From Bathynomus jamesi (Eukaryota; Arthropoda; Malacostraca; Isopoda; Cirolanidae): a DNA stretch of 64,000 nt. Positions within the stretch are counted from its first letter, which is position 1. Each line of letters starts with the position of its first letter. The stretch spans positions 124,001 to 188,000 of the forward strand of contig JAJOZX010005537.1 of the NCBI GenBank assembly GCA_023014485.1, read 5' to 3'. The position numbers were made by a program, and so were the translations under genes. Positions 27,752 through 38,578 of this stretch are shown here, in pieces. The notes under the pieces are model-generated. The model worked only from the letters and a program-made list of their open reading frames with translations. It had not been told where the DNA came from and made no database searches.

Positions 27752-29590
27752 TTATTGAATATGTGGGAGGAGGGGTATAAATTTAGATGCAGTGAAGTAG
27801 TTGAGAGTGGGTGAGGTATGAGAAAATCGCTTCCGCTGAGAAGTATGGACGAGTATGGACTGGAGACGTTCGGATGTGGGGATGTGGGACAGGTAGGGGA
27901 AACAGCTGTGGCGGAGGTCAGACAGATTCGGGCATTCGACCAGGAGGTGGACGACGGTGATGGGGGTATGGCAGGTGGGGCAGAGCAGGGCTGGCAATTT
28001 AGCCATAAGGTGACCGTGTGTGCGTCGTGTGTGCCCTAGGCGGAGACGGGCTAGAACCACTTCTTTATGACGGGGCCTATGGAACGAGAAAGCCCAATAC
28101 CCAAGTTGTGGTTTTATCCGCTGGAGTTTGTTGTTTATAGCCTGGTCCCATTCCCGTTGCCAGATGGAACGGAAGTGGGACCAGAGAGTCGGGAAAAAAT
28201 CCGTGAAAGGGAGGGGCCGGGTGGAGACTGGCAATGAGCAAGCGGATTTCGCTTTACGGTCCGCCTCCTCATTACCCCGGATACCAACATGTGTCGAGAC
28301 CCAGCAGAAGGTGACCGTCTTGTGCTGGGATGCCGTTAAGGAGTGGAAGGTTTGTTGGATGGTGCGGACAAGTGGGTGAGAGTGGTTAAATTTTTCAAGG
28401 GAGAGCAGTGCGCCTTGGGAATCTGAGTAGATGACATAGGAGTTGGCGGAGAGGATGCTTATAATGTCGAGGGCTTCCAGAATAGCGAAGAGTTCTGCTG
28501 AAAAGACAGAGGCCTCACGGGGAAGGGGAACGGCTCTAGAGAGCGGCTGGGTCACTACAACCGCTGAGGCAGCCGCACCAACCTCTGATCAGGAACCATC
28601 CGTATAGATGGGGACAGTGTTCAGGTGTCGGGTTACGTGTTCCTGGAAAAGCGACTTGTTTACTGTACCGGTCGTGGTAGCTTTCGGCAGGGCACATAAG
28701 TCCCTGCAAAACTTGATAGGGGTGAGGAGCCAGGGAGGATGGATATGATACGAGATGGGGGTGACTGAGGGAGAGGGCATGTTGGAAAGATCCAGGAAAG
28801 AGCGGATCGCTTCCGTGAAGTGCCAGCTCTGACCCTGGGGTGGAGGTTCTAAAATTGCCGCGCAAAGAAGTGACGAGGGCAGCCTCTGCGCAAGAAAGTA
28901 GGTTCTCATGAGGAGCAGACCCCGTCGGTGGATGAGAGGGAGGTAGTTACATTCTGCTTGGAGGCTGGAAGCTGGGGAGGATCGGAAGGCACCGGTGGAG
29001 AGACGGAGGCCCCTGTTAAATACCGGGTCCAAGATTCGGAGGGAAGTGCTGGAGGCAGATCCGTATACAACACTCCCATAGTCCAGCTTTGACTGGACCA
29101 CGGAGGTGTAAAGACGGAGGAGCGAGCGTCGGTCAGCGCCCCACGTGGTGTGGGAAAGGTGGTCTAAGAGAGCGAGGGGACGCTGGAGTGTGTGTTTCAG
29201 GTGCCTGAGGTGGGGAACCCAGTTTAGCCGTCGGTCGAAGGTCATGCCCATAAACCGCGCGGTGGGCACCACTTCAAGGGGCTCGCCGTATAACGTGACC
29301 GAGGGGGCAGGTATGGCTGTAGATCTTCTTCTGCTGAAGACCATGCTTTTGGTTTTAGAGGTGGATAGGCGGAAACCAACTGATGTCGCCTACCTCTCCA
29401 CCCGATGGATGGCGAGCTGAATTTGTCGTTCGACGACGGGCAGTTCCCGCCCCGCGAACCATATCGCAAGGTCGTCTGCGTAGATGGAGGAACGGACGGT
29501 GGGTGGAAGGGATTTTGCTACTGTGTTCATTACTAATGAAAAGCATATGACACTGAGGATGCTTCACTGTGGGATCCCGTCCTCTTACTC
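27752..29590 (-). pseudogene. LINE ORF2, RT C-terminal half plus RNase H
   Basis: Reading leftward from 29590: RT motif GIPQ, then YADDLAIWFAG (catalytic YADD, about 29480). A frame change follows, then the thumb region (29344-28589, FMGMTFDRRLNWVPHLRHLK and SKLDYGSVVYGSA), ending in IYTDGS, the first RNase H Asp. After a short frame break at 28580 the RNase H continues with Glu (VFSAELFAILEALD), Asp (VIYSDSQGALLSLE), the WVSTHVGIRGNEEAD motif and a terminal CCHC-like CPTCHTPITVVHLLVECP. The domain order is normal, with two frame changes. Confidence 0.85.
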
Positions 29591-30414
29591 TTTCTTCATC
29601 GCACGGCGAGCAACGGCTCTGGCCCGCTGCATCTCCATGCGATGGGTAGGGGTTCGCGTACGATAAAATCGTCGGGTAGCCCTCTTCTTGGCTCGAGTGG
29701 CCTCGGCGCACTCTGGGTTCCGCCAGAGTACTCGTCGGGCTCGTGGGTAGGCAGAAGATCGTGGAATGCTGGTGCTTGCAGCTGTGACAACAGTCGCCTC
29801 AAAGTACGCAATGCATTCATCGGAGGATGGAAAGTGGGCCGTCGTACGTGTAGAAGTGTTGTCCCGGAAAAGTGGCCAATTAGCTCTGGCCGTTATCCAC
29901 TTCTCCAGTACCGAACGGTCTGGTCGTGCCGATTTAATGCGAGGCAAACAGGGAAGTGGTCACTGCCGTGGTCATCCCGAAGCACTTGCCAGGTAAAGTC
30001 CAGGAAGCCGTCCGTCGAGATGAATGATAAATCTATACAGGACTGGGCGCATCTGGTGGTGTTAGTATGTGGGAGAGCCGTCGTTGAAGCACTCGAAGGA
30101 GAGTTCAGCCATGAGAATAATCAGGGTCGGAGCCACAGAAGTGGAGGTCGTATCTCCCCACAGGGGGTGGCGACTATTGAAATCGCCCAAGAGTAGGAAG
30201 AGCCTGGGGAGTTGTTGAACAACCTCAACCAGGTCATCGCGGGAAATTTAGGAGTGAGGGGGGGAGGTAGATTGAGCAGACTGTGTATTGCTTGTCCAGG
30301 AAAATCCTGGCAGCAACCACCTGTAACGGGGATCTGATAGAGAGGTTGTGAAAGGGGACTGTACGGTGGACGAGGATGGCAGCCCCCCTTCGTGTGCAGG
30401 TAGGAGACGGAGAG

Positions 30415-31722
30415 CAGAGATGGGCACAAAATACTTTAAATATAATTAAATACTAAATACATTACTTCCTTAAAAAGTATTTAAATACCAAATACATTAC
30501 ATATTTTCAAAATGTATTTAAATACTAAATACATTGTATCAAAAATGTATTTAAATACATTTCAAATATATTTTTAAATACTTATCCAACTATATCATGA
30601 CAGAATTTTTTTCGAAAACCTGTCTCTTGGTAACATTAGTTTATTGATATTATCATCTATTAGACTTTATAAACATATATGCATAACTCATAAGTAGGGC
30701 AATTTTTTATTGACCTAAAAACAAAAACAAAATTGACTTTATTTTCCTCCAAAATTGACTTCATTAACCTAATAAATATGTACCATTAAATTGTCTAATT
30801 TGACTTATTGTAAAGCAATTTTCGTGATTACAAACTATTAGTTGTGTAATTTTAGTGATAAATTGTATAATCTATTTATAGATTGATACATAAAACTAAT
30901 ATATTATACAACACTCCACATGCAGTCAGTTAACATCTTTAAATACAATTATTCCACATCTGCATTATACAACACCGCAATATAGTTTTTAACATTTTCG
31001 GGTTTGAAGTTTCTGTCTTTGGCTAGGAGTTTTCGAAGAATCGAAAAACTCCTTTCGACTGATGCTGAGGTAGCCTCAGGTAGGTTGACAGTTTTTTAGT
31101 AGAACGTATAATGATGGAGATATAGCATTCCTGGTCATCAAAATTATATCCTTGATCTCATTTGTTTGCAAACGCTTTTTGATATAATTTTTTATATTAA
31201 CATAATCTTCTCCAAAATATGGTATTGACCGCTTCGTATGCTTCTTTGATAGTAAAATCTGTAGTCTCCATTTTTTTCTAAAAGAGAACATAATGAAGAG
31301 TACTGTTCTTGCAACTGTAAGAACTGAAAACCTAACCCATCTGATTTGATGCCAGCTTTCGCTCTTTTAACGAGGATCCCGTTGCCCTCGAATCCTTCCA
31401 CAATCTGTCTTACTTTTGGAAGATGTCTTGCGTAATAAAACGCTGCATTCAACCAACTGGCCCATCTAGTAACGACTGGATCAGGTGGCTTAGATGATTA
31501 GAAAGATTTTGTACTTTGTTTCAGGGCGCAAATTGTTATCTGACAGTTGAGGCTAAGAAATGTATTTGCGAAATGTATTTAAAAATATGTATTTTCAAAT
31601 AACAAATACTCTTTCAAAGTATTTAAATATGTATTTAAATACACACCAAAAAAAGTATTTATAAATACAAGTATTACAATACAAATGTATTTAAATAGGT
31701 ATTTAAATACTGCCCATCTCTG
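30415..31722 (-). mobile_element. hAT element 1 with ACGGAGAG 8-bp TSD
   Basis: The terminal inverted repeats CAGAGATGGGC/GCCCATCTCTG are exact. ACGGAGAG precedes (30407-30414) and follows (31723-31730) the element, the 8-bp duplication of hAT transposons. The subterminal regions are rich in TATTTAAATAC-type palindromic repeats. It is inserted in the LINE endonuclease. Only transposase remnants are inside. Confidence 0.9.
30950..31452 (-). pseudogene. hAT transposase remnant
   Basis: The minus strand encodes, in two frames, AAFYYARHLPKVRQIVEGFE and LGFQFLQLQEQYSSLCSLLE upstream. Downstream, near 31085-30960, it encodes ASVERSFSILRKLLAKDRN, the C-terminal dimerisation motif of hAT transposases. 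The catalytic core is absent, so the element depends on transposase in trans. Confidence 0.75.
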
Positions 31723-31989
31723 ACGGAGAGGTAGTGCTAGAATATCCGGTGGGGCAGGTCATTGGTCTGGTCCCCAGGATTAGCTCCTGGAAACAGACAT
31801 ACCAGACGAGCAGAGGCAATCAGGGAATTTAGGCCTTCGTAATTTGCGAAGATTCCCCTACAGTTCCATTGCAGGATCGTCGCTTTTGGAGGGTTCATTG
31901 TTGGACGAGGGAGAAGTGGAGAGGGTGAAGGTGCTAGGGAGTTAGACTGTGGATGAAGATCTAGGTTCATGATGGCGGGGGGAAAGTCG

Positions 31990-32170
31990 GGGGCCTGTCG
32001 GGGACCTGTCGGGTCACCTGCCGTTCACCAAGGAAGGAATCGGGTCACTTGCCGTTCACGAAAGAGGGAATCGGGTCACCTGCCGTTCACCAAGGAGGGA
32101 ATCAGGTCACCTGCCGTTCATCAAGGAGGGAATCGGGTCACCTGCCGTTCAACAAGAAAGGAATCGGCTG
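31990..32170. repeat. 33-bp minisatellite in LINE ORF1 3' region
   Basis: About five units of AATCGGGTCACCTGCCGTTC plus ACCAAGGAGGG. The 33-bp period equals 11 codons, so copy-number change would not shift the frame. Confidence 0.85.
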
Positions 32171-33738
32171 ACCTGCCAACCCCTTCGGGGACTGTGGGGC
32201 AGAGTCGACCGAACGAGACGGGAGGCGTGGATTGCGACAGCCAGGGGACCGTCGCGGGCTCAGAGGGTGAGGAGTCTCTAGTCAGGGTCCAGTTGTCATG
32301 CAACGGGGGAGGGTTCCGTTGTCCAAATTGGCACCTCCCCGTTTGTCTGTGGTTCCCCTGGACACCCGGGGTGACGACAGGGGGTACCAGTAAAACCGGG
32401 CGGGTGGGGGAGAGAACAAAGTCTGGGTGGCCGATGAGGGAAGAGCCGAAGATATGAGAGGGGCCGGTTCAGTCGGGGTACAGGGGGATGAGCCAGGGTG
32501 TTCTCATGGTGGGGTGGAGATGGCATCAGGGGGTAAGGGTAGATTCATGAGGCTCGGGGGTGCGGCCAAGGGTACTCTGGTCACACCATGTAGGCGTGCC
32601 AGTGCCGCGTCCACTGGATCTTCGGATGTGGGGTTATCTGCCCCGCGTCTCGCCCTAGGTGGTGGGTCGTGCACGTCAGCTACGACTATCAACTTTTGCA
32701 GAGGTGAGTGTTAAGGCGAGGTTAAGGGTGTAGGTGCACGAGTTCTTTTTTTTAGATTTAGGAGAAGAGAGGGAGGCTTGTTGGATGGTTGGTGAGTCTG
32801 GAGACTCACTCCGGTGTCTCCGCCTCGTTGATTTACCCCGGGCGCTAGGGTTGGGTAACACAGACTGCAGTGAGGGCGGGGTTCCTGGGAGACGGGAACC
32901 GAGAGTCCCGATTCCAGAGTTCTGGGAAGTTTGTAGCTTTGGAGACGCATGGTGAGGAGGCATGGTAGGGGGACAGGCGGCTGCCGAGTCCGGGATGGGG
33001 CCCGATCGGGAAGGGGGATTAGTAGTCGATGAGGGTTTGAGTGGCGGATGCAGACGGCGAGCCGAGGGCTGCAGCATAAGAGACCCCCGGCCTCACCTCC
33101 CGACTCCGCACCGTGTCTCGCGCCTCTCGGAGGCTGATGAACTCCGCCACGCAGGACCCGGACCTCCTTCTCAAACTTAAAAAAGATACATTTGCGAGAC
33201 GGAGGATGTGTGCCGGCGCAGTTTGAGCATTTAGGCGAGTTGGGACATCGTTGTGGGTGGGCGATATCCCCGCAACGTACGCACAGTTGTTGTGGCTGTC
33301 GGCATACCGAACTGACGTGCCCAAACTTATTGTACTTAAAGCAACGGGTCGGGTCTTGAATGTATGGGCGGACCGAGAACTAGCATGACGCGCAGTCTCC
33401 CATGCCCCACACAATACGACCGGGAGGGACTAGGGTGTTGAACGTGAGGAGGAGACGCGGGGTGGGGGAGGAGGTACCTCCGTGACGAGACGTGAATATA
33501 TGAATCTTAATGATACCCTGGGGTGAGGTCTTCTAATAACTCGTTCTCGGGTATCATCAATAAACGGGTAACGAAGATAGTGTCCTGACTCTGGTTCAGG
33601 TGAGGGTGAGGGGAAATGGTCACTGAGCATCCGAGGACTTTTGTGAGGAAGAGTAGGGCATTCGTTTCTGCCTCTGTTCGCGATTTTATAAGGAGAGAAC
33701 CGTCTTCTGTGGTTGGACGTAGCCCACTGAGTCAACAC
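31990..33738 (-). pseudogene. LINE ORF1 (gag-like) with zinc knuckles
   Basis: ORF1 proteins package LINE RNA. The minus-strand translation around 33360-33190 contains three consecutive Cys/His knuckles (CFKYNKFGHVSSVC, CVRCGDIAHPQRC, CSNCAGTHPPSRKC). Upstream are Pro/Arg-rich segments (33738-33430) and downstream a Ser/Pro-rich tail (33077-32676). Several frames are used, so it is broken. The far 3' part contains a 33-bp in-frame minisatellite (31990-32170). Confidence 0.65.
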
Positions 33739-33774
33739 GGGAGCCCACCCACCACGACAAGGTAGCCACAGGCG

Positions 33775-33778
<4 letters not shown>

Positions 33779-33820
<42 letters not shown>
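33779..33820. repeat. (TA)n microsatellite
   Basis: A perfect (TA)n of about 40 bp between the LINE 5' end and the 5S-derived SINE head. Confidence 0.95.
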
Positions 33821-33821
<1 letters not shown>

Positions 33822-33822
<1 letters not shown>

Positions 33823-34005
33823 CTACGTCGTGGTCAATGTCGTAACACCGCTTCTCGGAGATCAGCGAAGTTAAGCGACATTGGATCTGGGTAGTAGTTG
33901 GATGGGAGATCGTCCTCCGCGCCTAGATTATGTAGCGACCCGTGGTTCGGATCCCACGTAAAGCTGTAGGTCCCCTCCGTCATATGACCTCAAATGTTGT
34001 GCCAG
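33822..34005 (+). repeat. 5S-rRNA-derived SINE, head copy
   Basis: 33822-33930 resembles a whole 5S rRNA. It has a GGCTACGTCGTGGTC start, ACACCGCTTCTCGGAGATCA, the internal promoter box AAGTTAAGCGACATTGG and GTAGTAGTTGGATGGGAGAT. The body ATTATGTAGCGACCCGTGGT and AAGCTGTAGGTCCCC follows and is shared with the minus-strand copy at 22330-22180. It is not a functional 5S gene, because no terminator T-run follows the 5S part and the sequence diverges in the 3' stem. Confidence 0.7.
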
Positions 34006-34233
34006 ATTGCCAAATTTCATAGCCAATTTTTTTTTTAAATGTTAAGTAACTAACCTAACCTAACCCAACTCCTGGTTAGGTTAGGTTGTTAGGTTAGTTA
34101 CTTAACATTTAAAGAAAAATTGGCAAAGCAACTAACCTAACCTAACCTGGGGTTGTGTTGTGTTGGGTTAGGTTAGGTTAGTTACTTAACATTTAAAAAA
34201 AAATTTGGCAATGAAATTTGGCAATCTGACAAG
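34006..34233. repeat. TTAGG-bearing hairpin (foldback D)
   Basis: GATTGCCAAATTTCAT at the left and ATGAAATTTGGCAATC at the right are inverse, as are AAATGTTAAGTAACTAACC / GGTTAGTTACTTAACATTT. A further GGTTAGTTACTTAACATTTA word sits mid-element. The centre is made of CCTAACC and GGTTAGG runs. It is about 228 bp and could form a near-perfect hairpin. 34234-35340 has no gene. A CAGTAATACCTCTATTAATG word at 35105 resembles a pogo-type end. Confidence 0.75.
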
Positions 34234-35340
34234 TGGCGTCCGAATCTGGCAAAAAGTCTGGGGTCCGGGATAAAAGGAAAGTACCTAAAAAAGTATCCAG
34301 CCTCAAAATGTTTAAATGTTATTTACTCATTTACGCAGTTGGAGGAACCGTGACCATGCTACGCTGTTACAGTGCCTTTTTATATACCTAATATATTCTT
34401 AACATTTTTTTATTTATTGTGGTGTCCACTTAATATTAATTTACAAAACTCTATTTCCAAATTTTTATAAAAGCTTCTCTTCACAGGTTCGGAAGGATGG
34501 CTTATGTAATAAATTTTACTATAATCCAATCGAATTGATACTCACTGAAAAGTTCTATTACTCATAGGAAATCCAGCTGACATACTTTTTAAATAAATCA
34601 AACTTAACTTGTGTTTTAATAGATCCTTAAAGATATTAATGTCCAAAAGGTTTAGTCAGAATTCAAATAACCAATTGAAACGAAGATAGATACCAAGTAA
34701 AGAATTTCAAAAGAACAAAAACATTAGTTTAAAATGTTTATAAACTCGAAAAATAAATTCCCAAATAATTAATAATTGCAAAGATTCTGACGTTACGCTT
34801 AACTTAAATTCGAAGTTTGACTTAAACTGACATTTATAAAGAGGAAGTCAGTTTCAAAACTCAAGTTTAAAATGAAAATGAAACCGACCCAAATTCGTCC
34901 TCGAATATACAGACTTACAATAACGAAATAATTTAAGAAAATTAAACAAAATGTACTATCAAAAATGGAAAATAAAATTAAATAAAATAAAATTAATAGG
35001 ATTCACTTGAAAGCCTTCGACTAGAATAACTTTACCAAGAAGGAATGAGAATCTGATTATACTTAATCCACAAACTTTTAACTGAAAGACTAACGAATGA
35101 AAATACAGTAATACCTCTATTAATGAATCCTTTGGGACCGAAGCTCCTTTATAACGAAATCTGCCCTGGAGGGCTTTTTTGGAAAACAAAAAAATCATAC
35201 GATTCAAAAAATACGAACAAACGTTGCCAGATCCTTGTAAACGCAACCACGGCAATGTTTTCTTTGCATTTCTCATCAGCCAATCAGTAAAGAACTTCGC
35301 TAGTCTCCTTCTCCCGCCCGCCATTGTTCGGTGAACTATA

Positions 35341-36246
35341 CAGGGCGTCCCAAAAAAATGTATACACACTTTAAATACTTATAAAGGCAGTGTTTATTAA
35401 AATACATTTCATTTTCAAAATGTAATAGAATCTACAGACATCATTTAATTGTTTTGTCAACGCCTGTTTTCAAACTGACGTCCGTTCTGGTCCAGGCACT
35501 GCTGATAACGCGAAGCAATGGAATCGCAAACATCACGAAACATTTCGTTTGGTATTTGTGTGCATTCTCGTTCAATGGCTGCTCTCAATTCAGCGACTGT
35601 TGCAGGTTTTATAGCGTAGACTTTGTCTTTTAAGTATCCCCATAAAAAAAAGTCTAGTGGTGTGAGGTCTGGTGAACGCGGAGGGTATTCTACGAAACCC
35701 CTTCGTCCAATCCACATCCACATCGTGTCAAGTACCACTCGCAATACTCCACTCTTCGGTCCGGATCATCTTCATTAATAGCATGGACTAATCTTGGAAT
35801 GTAACTTTTCCATTGACAGCGCTTCAAAATGCGTTGGACAGACGATTCTGAAATTCCTACCTCACGACTCGCTTGCCGCACAGATTTTCTTCGACTTTGG
35901 TGATACGTTTCCAGTACTCTTTCTTGCTTTGTGGGGCTTGTCGATGTCCGTGGTCTTCCGGAACGCTTCTTGTGGACATTCTGAACAGTTCCATCGGCTT
36001 CAAACTTATCTCTAATTCGAGTGATGGTAAGTCGCGTTGGTGGATCTGTTTGAAACTCCCTCCTAAACTGTATTTGCACTTCAACTGCGTTTTCACACTT
36101 CCAGTAGCATTTTAGAATGAATTTCCTTTGTTCAAAGCTTAGTCTGACTGCCATTATTAATTCTAATGGGTTTAACTTGGAAAGAAAGAAACATCAATTG
36201 AGCTATCAGCTGTTAAAGTGTGTATACATTTTTTTGGGACGCCCTG
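35341..36246 (-). mobile_element. Internally deleted mariner/Tc1-type element 2
   Basis: The ends CAGGGCGTCCCAAAAAAATG/CATTTTTTTGGGACGCCCTG are inverted over >30 bp (they continue through TATACACACTTTAA) and flanked by TA at 35339-35340 and 36247-36248. The minus strand encodes transposase N- and C-terminal parts with the middle deleted. 36250-37200 holds no recognisable gene, only two diverged GATTTAAAGGGAC repeats (36858, 37114). Confidence 0.9.
35457..36154 (-). pseudogene. Mariner-superfamily transposase, catalytic core deleted
   Basis: The N-terminal part (Met 36154) begins [19 protein letters not shown] and has paired helix-turn-helix DNA-binding regions ([19 protein letters not shown] and [19 protein letters not shown]). 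It ends at EYCEWYL. The C-terminal part (35744-35457) has EYPPRSPDLTPLDFFLWGYL, the region around the second and third catalytic acids, and a terminal SIASRYQQCLDQNG. The DNA-binding domain and termini survive. The stretch with the first catalytic Asp is missing. Confidence 0.85.
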
Positions 36247-37216
36247 TATTTGTTGTTTGTGTACAAGTACTAGAGCCCAGATTTTCAGGGAAAATGCCAT
36301 AAATGCTTCTTTTTTTTTGCGTTTACAGAAAAAAGTGCCTTATTTGCCTTTTTTTCATTATTTTCTAGTATTAGTCCATTACAGCCCTAAAATAGGCCTA
36401 TTAGTTTGTTTTATATATTTGTTTCGCCAGTGCCAGTGACGCTTGTCAGTTTTGTGCTCCGTCTTACTATCAAATTAACAGGGTTTAAAGTCAGTGAACC
36501 GGTATGTTACCTATACAATAAAATTTGTAAATGTGCCAAGACTATCCAGCTACAATCTCATTATATGGTCCACGATACTTAATTAATAATAATACATATA
36601 ATATAGCCTCAAAATTTTCTAGCGACATCCGGCACTATCTTCTTGGACTGATGAGGTATTAAACAGTGACCTTGAAATAGCGGGCATACGAACGAATGAA
36701 CGAACGAAACGAATGAACGAGTGAATTTTAACTACATAAACTGTTCAAAATTTTTTCAAAAGGCCAGGTAAAGGCTCTGAAATCTTAAATGAAAGACCAA
36801 GCAAATAAATAGGTTTTATTACTTTAGGTATATTTACAAACTTACACGCTTACATGATTTAAAGGGACAAGGAGTGGGCAGTCCTTTTAGCATCCCCATC
36901 CCGTTCCCCTCTCCCGCCCTACCCCCACTATATGCACTACGAATCTTCCGTTTAATAGTAAAAGTTTTGACGGTGATCGCGGGAAATGTATGTTTCATTA
37001 CGGTATAATCGTACAGTGACTCCGCGTGTATACTTTGTGTGTCATAGTTAGTAATAGTTACATAATTAATGTGAAAAGATGCCTGAGCATCGAACCGTTG
37101 GTATCCCGAGCATGATTTAAAGGGACGAGAAGTGGGACCCCTTTCGGCGTTCCCCCCATCTCCACCCCCAACCACCCCCCACCAGCTACGTTCCCCCGCA
37201 AGCCGTTACAGATACA

Positions 37217-38330
37217 ATGGGGTCGTCTGCTGTAAATCTTGTAGAAAATCCATTGTTATGTTTTATATTTGACAAAGTAGATCATATTAGGACAGACCTT
37301 CTTGTATCTGTCTGTCATGATTTTTATGATTCAGAAGAAATAGAACATGCGAGAGTACAATTAAACACCCTGTTCAGTGCTACCCTCCCAACTCGTAGAG
37401 GTAATTCTAGAAACGAGAATACCCTGAAAGACATTATAAATAAAGTGTCGGCCCTCCGGGATAATGAGAACAATATTACCTTTTACGTTACTAACTTCCA
37501 TAGAATTTCGGTAATCTCTATGGGTGACGTAGACGTCTCGGTGCTCGTCAAACAGTATAATGAGGTACAAAAGTCGATAGTTGAACTGAAACACCAACAC
37601 GTGGTGTCAGATCAGAAAAACGCGATTTCGCTAGAACAATTCCGGTCAGAGTGAGATGCGTTGAGAGAGACGCTCCTCCCAAAGCCCAGTTACTCGGAAG
37701 TAGTTCAGCAAGCCAGAGCTCCAAGAAGCGCGTCGGGCAGCGAGGGAAACGAAATCCCCGCCTCCAACTCCCCCCCCCTGAAGGTGGGGAGGAAACGCAG
37801 CATGCAGGAGTAGCGGTCAACCCCCCTCCCGTTCAGGAAAGGACCCCTGCTCCCGATTTCACAATGAGGAACAGGGACGGTCCAATGTCGAGAGACGAGG
37901 CATCATTGCCCTCTTCCCTGCCTCCCACTGCAGAGGAGAGGTGTTCGATTACGCCTCGCTCGTTGCGCAGTTCCCCCCCCCTCCCACCGAAGAAGGAGGG
38001 GCACGCGCGGCCGTCATGTTATAAACATCGCTAACAGACCCTCACCAAGCCACAGAGTAAGGGAGAGGCCTCCTATCCCCCAAAGGTTGTGCCACTCATC
38101 CCCCAGGCAGGCGTACCCTGCCTCAGGGAGATCGAGGGAGGAGGACGACGGGTGGGTAACTGTTAACAGGCGCCCTTCCCGAAGGTTTCCTCAACCGGTC
38201 TCCGCGGCGAGGCCACCGAGGGGGAATCTCACCCTCTTTGTGTCGCGAATTCAGCTCTCAAACGAGGCAAGCGATATTCGATATATGATGGAAGAAGTCA
38301 TTGGTGAACACAGTAATAATTAAAGGTATA
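37217..38330 (+). pseudogene. LINE ORF1
   Basis: The ORF from Met 37217 (MGSSAVNLVENPLLCFIFDK) runs 145 codons with ENNITFYVTNFHRISVISMG and a helical end (VKQYNEVQKSIVELKHQH). A shift at 37650 leads to a Pro/Ser/Arg-rich segment and then, near 38135-38320, a conserved-looking EEDDGWVTVNRRPSRRF followed by NLTLFVSRIQ. This resembles the basic linker and RNA-binding region of LINE ORF1 proteins, but no specific domain is recognised. An (AAT)n run at 38429-38503 follows. Confidence 0.55.
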
Positions 38331-38428
38331 AATGCGCATTTCAACCCGTATAATATGAGTCAATGGCCAGACGGTATTATTGTTAAGAAGCTTATTCACT
38401 TTTACAGGAGATTTGATACCAGGCAAAA

Positions 38429-38457
38429 TAATAATAATAATAATAATAATAGTAATG

Positions 38458-38499
<42 letters not shown>

Positions 38500-38503
38500 G
38501 GCG
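38429..38503. repeat. (AAT)n microsatellite
   Basis: A trinucleotide run that translates as poly-Asn in one frame, between the ORF1 region and the endonuclease of the LINE. Confidence 0.95.
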
Positions 38504-38578
38504 CCCTAACGGTAATGCCTGAAAGTTGTACTGTGTATAATAATAATAATTTTACTAATAATAAATTCTCTATCAGTC

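Larger units (their letters stand above)
29585..31970 (-). pseudogene. LINE ORF2, endonuclease and linker, split by hAT
   Basis: The endonuclease starts near 31970-31800 with KATILQWNCRGIFANYEGLN. Target-site endonuclease motifs resume on the other side of the hAT insertion: LLLGDFNSRHPLWGD (about 30200) and a DHGSDHFPVCL word (about 29970). The endonuclease-RT linker ORF (29947-29585) ends in ARAVARRAMKKE. The next recognisable RT motif (GIPQ) follows at once, so the RT fingers and first palm motifs are deleted. Confidence 0.75.
27650..33780 (-). mobile_element. RNase-H-containing LINE (I-like group), defective
   Basis: A ~4.8-kb non-LTR retrotransposon on the minus strand, excluding the hAT insertion. 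ORF1 (about 33740-31990) has zinc knuckles. ORF2 has an apurinic endonuclease, reverse transcriptase and RNase H, and ends at 27752. A hAT element interrupts the endonuclease (30415-31722) and most of the RT is deleted near 29580. The 5' end abuts a (TA)n run at 33779. The RNase H and triple CCHC knuckles place it near the I/R1/Jockey groups. The exact clade is unassigned. Confidence 0.8.

Noticed and set aside
33822..33930. Functional 5S rRNA gene
   Set aside because: Diverged stems, no T-run terminator after the 5S part, and a body shared with other copies indicate a SINE.
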